Below, piece after piece: positions 6,245-6,455 of a DNA stretch of 6,455 bases. The DNA lies in assembly GCA_025966255.1 (NCBI GenBank), contig JAOPVG010000268.1, forward strand, positions 1-6,455. The letters run 5' to 3'. Numbering within the stretch: position 1 is the first letter of the stretch; each line of letters opens with the position of its first letter. The notes below the pieces were generated by a model. That model made no database searches. It was not told the origin of the DNA and saw nothing but the letters and a program-made list of their open reading frames with translations. The position numbers and the translations under genes were made by a program. Source of the DNA: Jatrophihabitans sp. (lineage in GTDB: Bacteria > Actinomycetota > Actinomycetes > Mycobacteriales > Jatrophihabitantaceae).

Positions 6245-6455
6245 TGCGCGCCAAAGCGATAGTCGCCCTGCTGGCCGCCGGCGCCCTCGGGCTCAGTGGC
6301 TGCGGCTTCAAGGGGCTTTACAGCGCGAACCTGCCGGGCGGGGCCGACCTCGGGAACCACCCGTTCACCCTCACGGCCTACTTCGACGACGTGCTCGACC
6401 TCGTGCCGCAGTCGTCGGTGCGGGTCAACGACGTGTCCGTGGGCAAGGTCAAGTC
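6244..6455 (+). CDS. mceE: MceE, lipoprotein MCE-domain subunit (5' part, cut by the window end)
   Basis: This is the fifth Mce chain. Seventy complete codons are visible before the window ends. In place of a plain membrane helix it starts with a lipoprotein signal peptide: MRAK, a hydrophobic core of Ala/Leu/Val, and a lipobox L-S-G-C at 17-20. Cys20 (codon 6301-6303) should be the lipidated residue. A lipobox is the hallmark of MceE/LprK in mce operons. The mature part continues GFKGLYSANLPGG (21-33), and an MCE/MlaD domain begins with VRVNDVSVGKVK, matching the V-x-V-x-x-V-x-V-G core of the other chains. The ATG shares one base with the mceD stop, and the GGTGGGTGG at 6232-6240 could act as ribosome binding site. 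The rest of mceE and probably mceF lie downstream. Confidence 0.93.
   Translation, partial: MRAKAIVALLAAGALGLSGCGFKGLYSANLPGGADLGNHPFTLTAYFDDVLDLVPQSSVRVNDVSVGKVK

Noticed and set aside
1640..6455. Virulence or host-cell invasion function implied by the name mammalian cell entry
   Set aside because: The name is historical. The family is a lipid transporter present in many non-pathogens, and nothing in the sequence indicates a host interaction.
1..6455. Promoters, terminators, RNA genes, insertion sequences or CRISPR repeats
   Set aside because: The window is continuous coding sequence with no gap over 2 nt. I saw no inverted repeat followed by a T-run, no inverted terminal repeats and no regularly spaced short DNA repeats.

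Overview
The window is the first part of an mce (mammalian cell entry) lipid-import operon from a high-GC Gram-positive bacterium. Third codon positions are mostly G or C. GTG starts occur, and the fixed order yrbEA-yrbEB-mceA-mceB-mceC-mceD-mceE is the actinobacterial mce layout. MceC and MceD lack the long proline-rich tails I know from mycobacterial Mce1/Mce4 proteins. That points, weakly, to a non-mycobacterial actinomycete; the genus cannot be read from this sequence.

Layout, all on the + strand with no intergenic space. A TGA at 15-17 may end an upstream gene. It overlaps the start of yrbEA (17-793), which is followed by yrbEB (795-1637), mceA (1640-2941), mceB (2938-3984), mceC (3981-5060), mceD (5057-6244) and the first 70 codons of mceE (6244 to the window edge). 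Junctions run from a 2-nt gap to a 4-nt overlap. I see no promoter, terminator, RNA gene, mobile element or CRISPR array. The promoter must lie upstream, and mceF is expected downstream.

How the genes work together (established for the family): YrbEA and YrbEB form the membrane permease of an ABC-type importer powered by an MceG/MlaF-type ATPase. Six different Mce chains (A-F) are anchored by one N-terminal helix each, or by a lipid in MceE. They form a ring of MCE domains followed by a long helical tube that carries lipid across the cell envelope. No ATPase is encoded in this window. The substrate (fatty acid, sterol or other lipid) cannot be told from sequence.

This is a recognisable, intact system rather than a new one. 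The most interesting internal signal is in the helical part of the four complete Mce proteins. Each can be laid out, without gaps, as four consecutive 21-residue units with an invariantly aliphatic fifth position. Each is then interrupted by a 4-residue insertion at the same place in the register. Smaller points are the only two TTA codons of the window, one in each permease in the equivalent loop, and an equal 29-residue cysteine spacing in the MceB and MceD tails.
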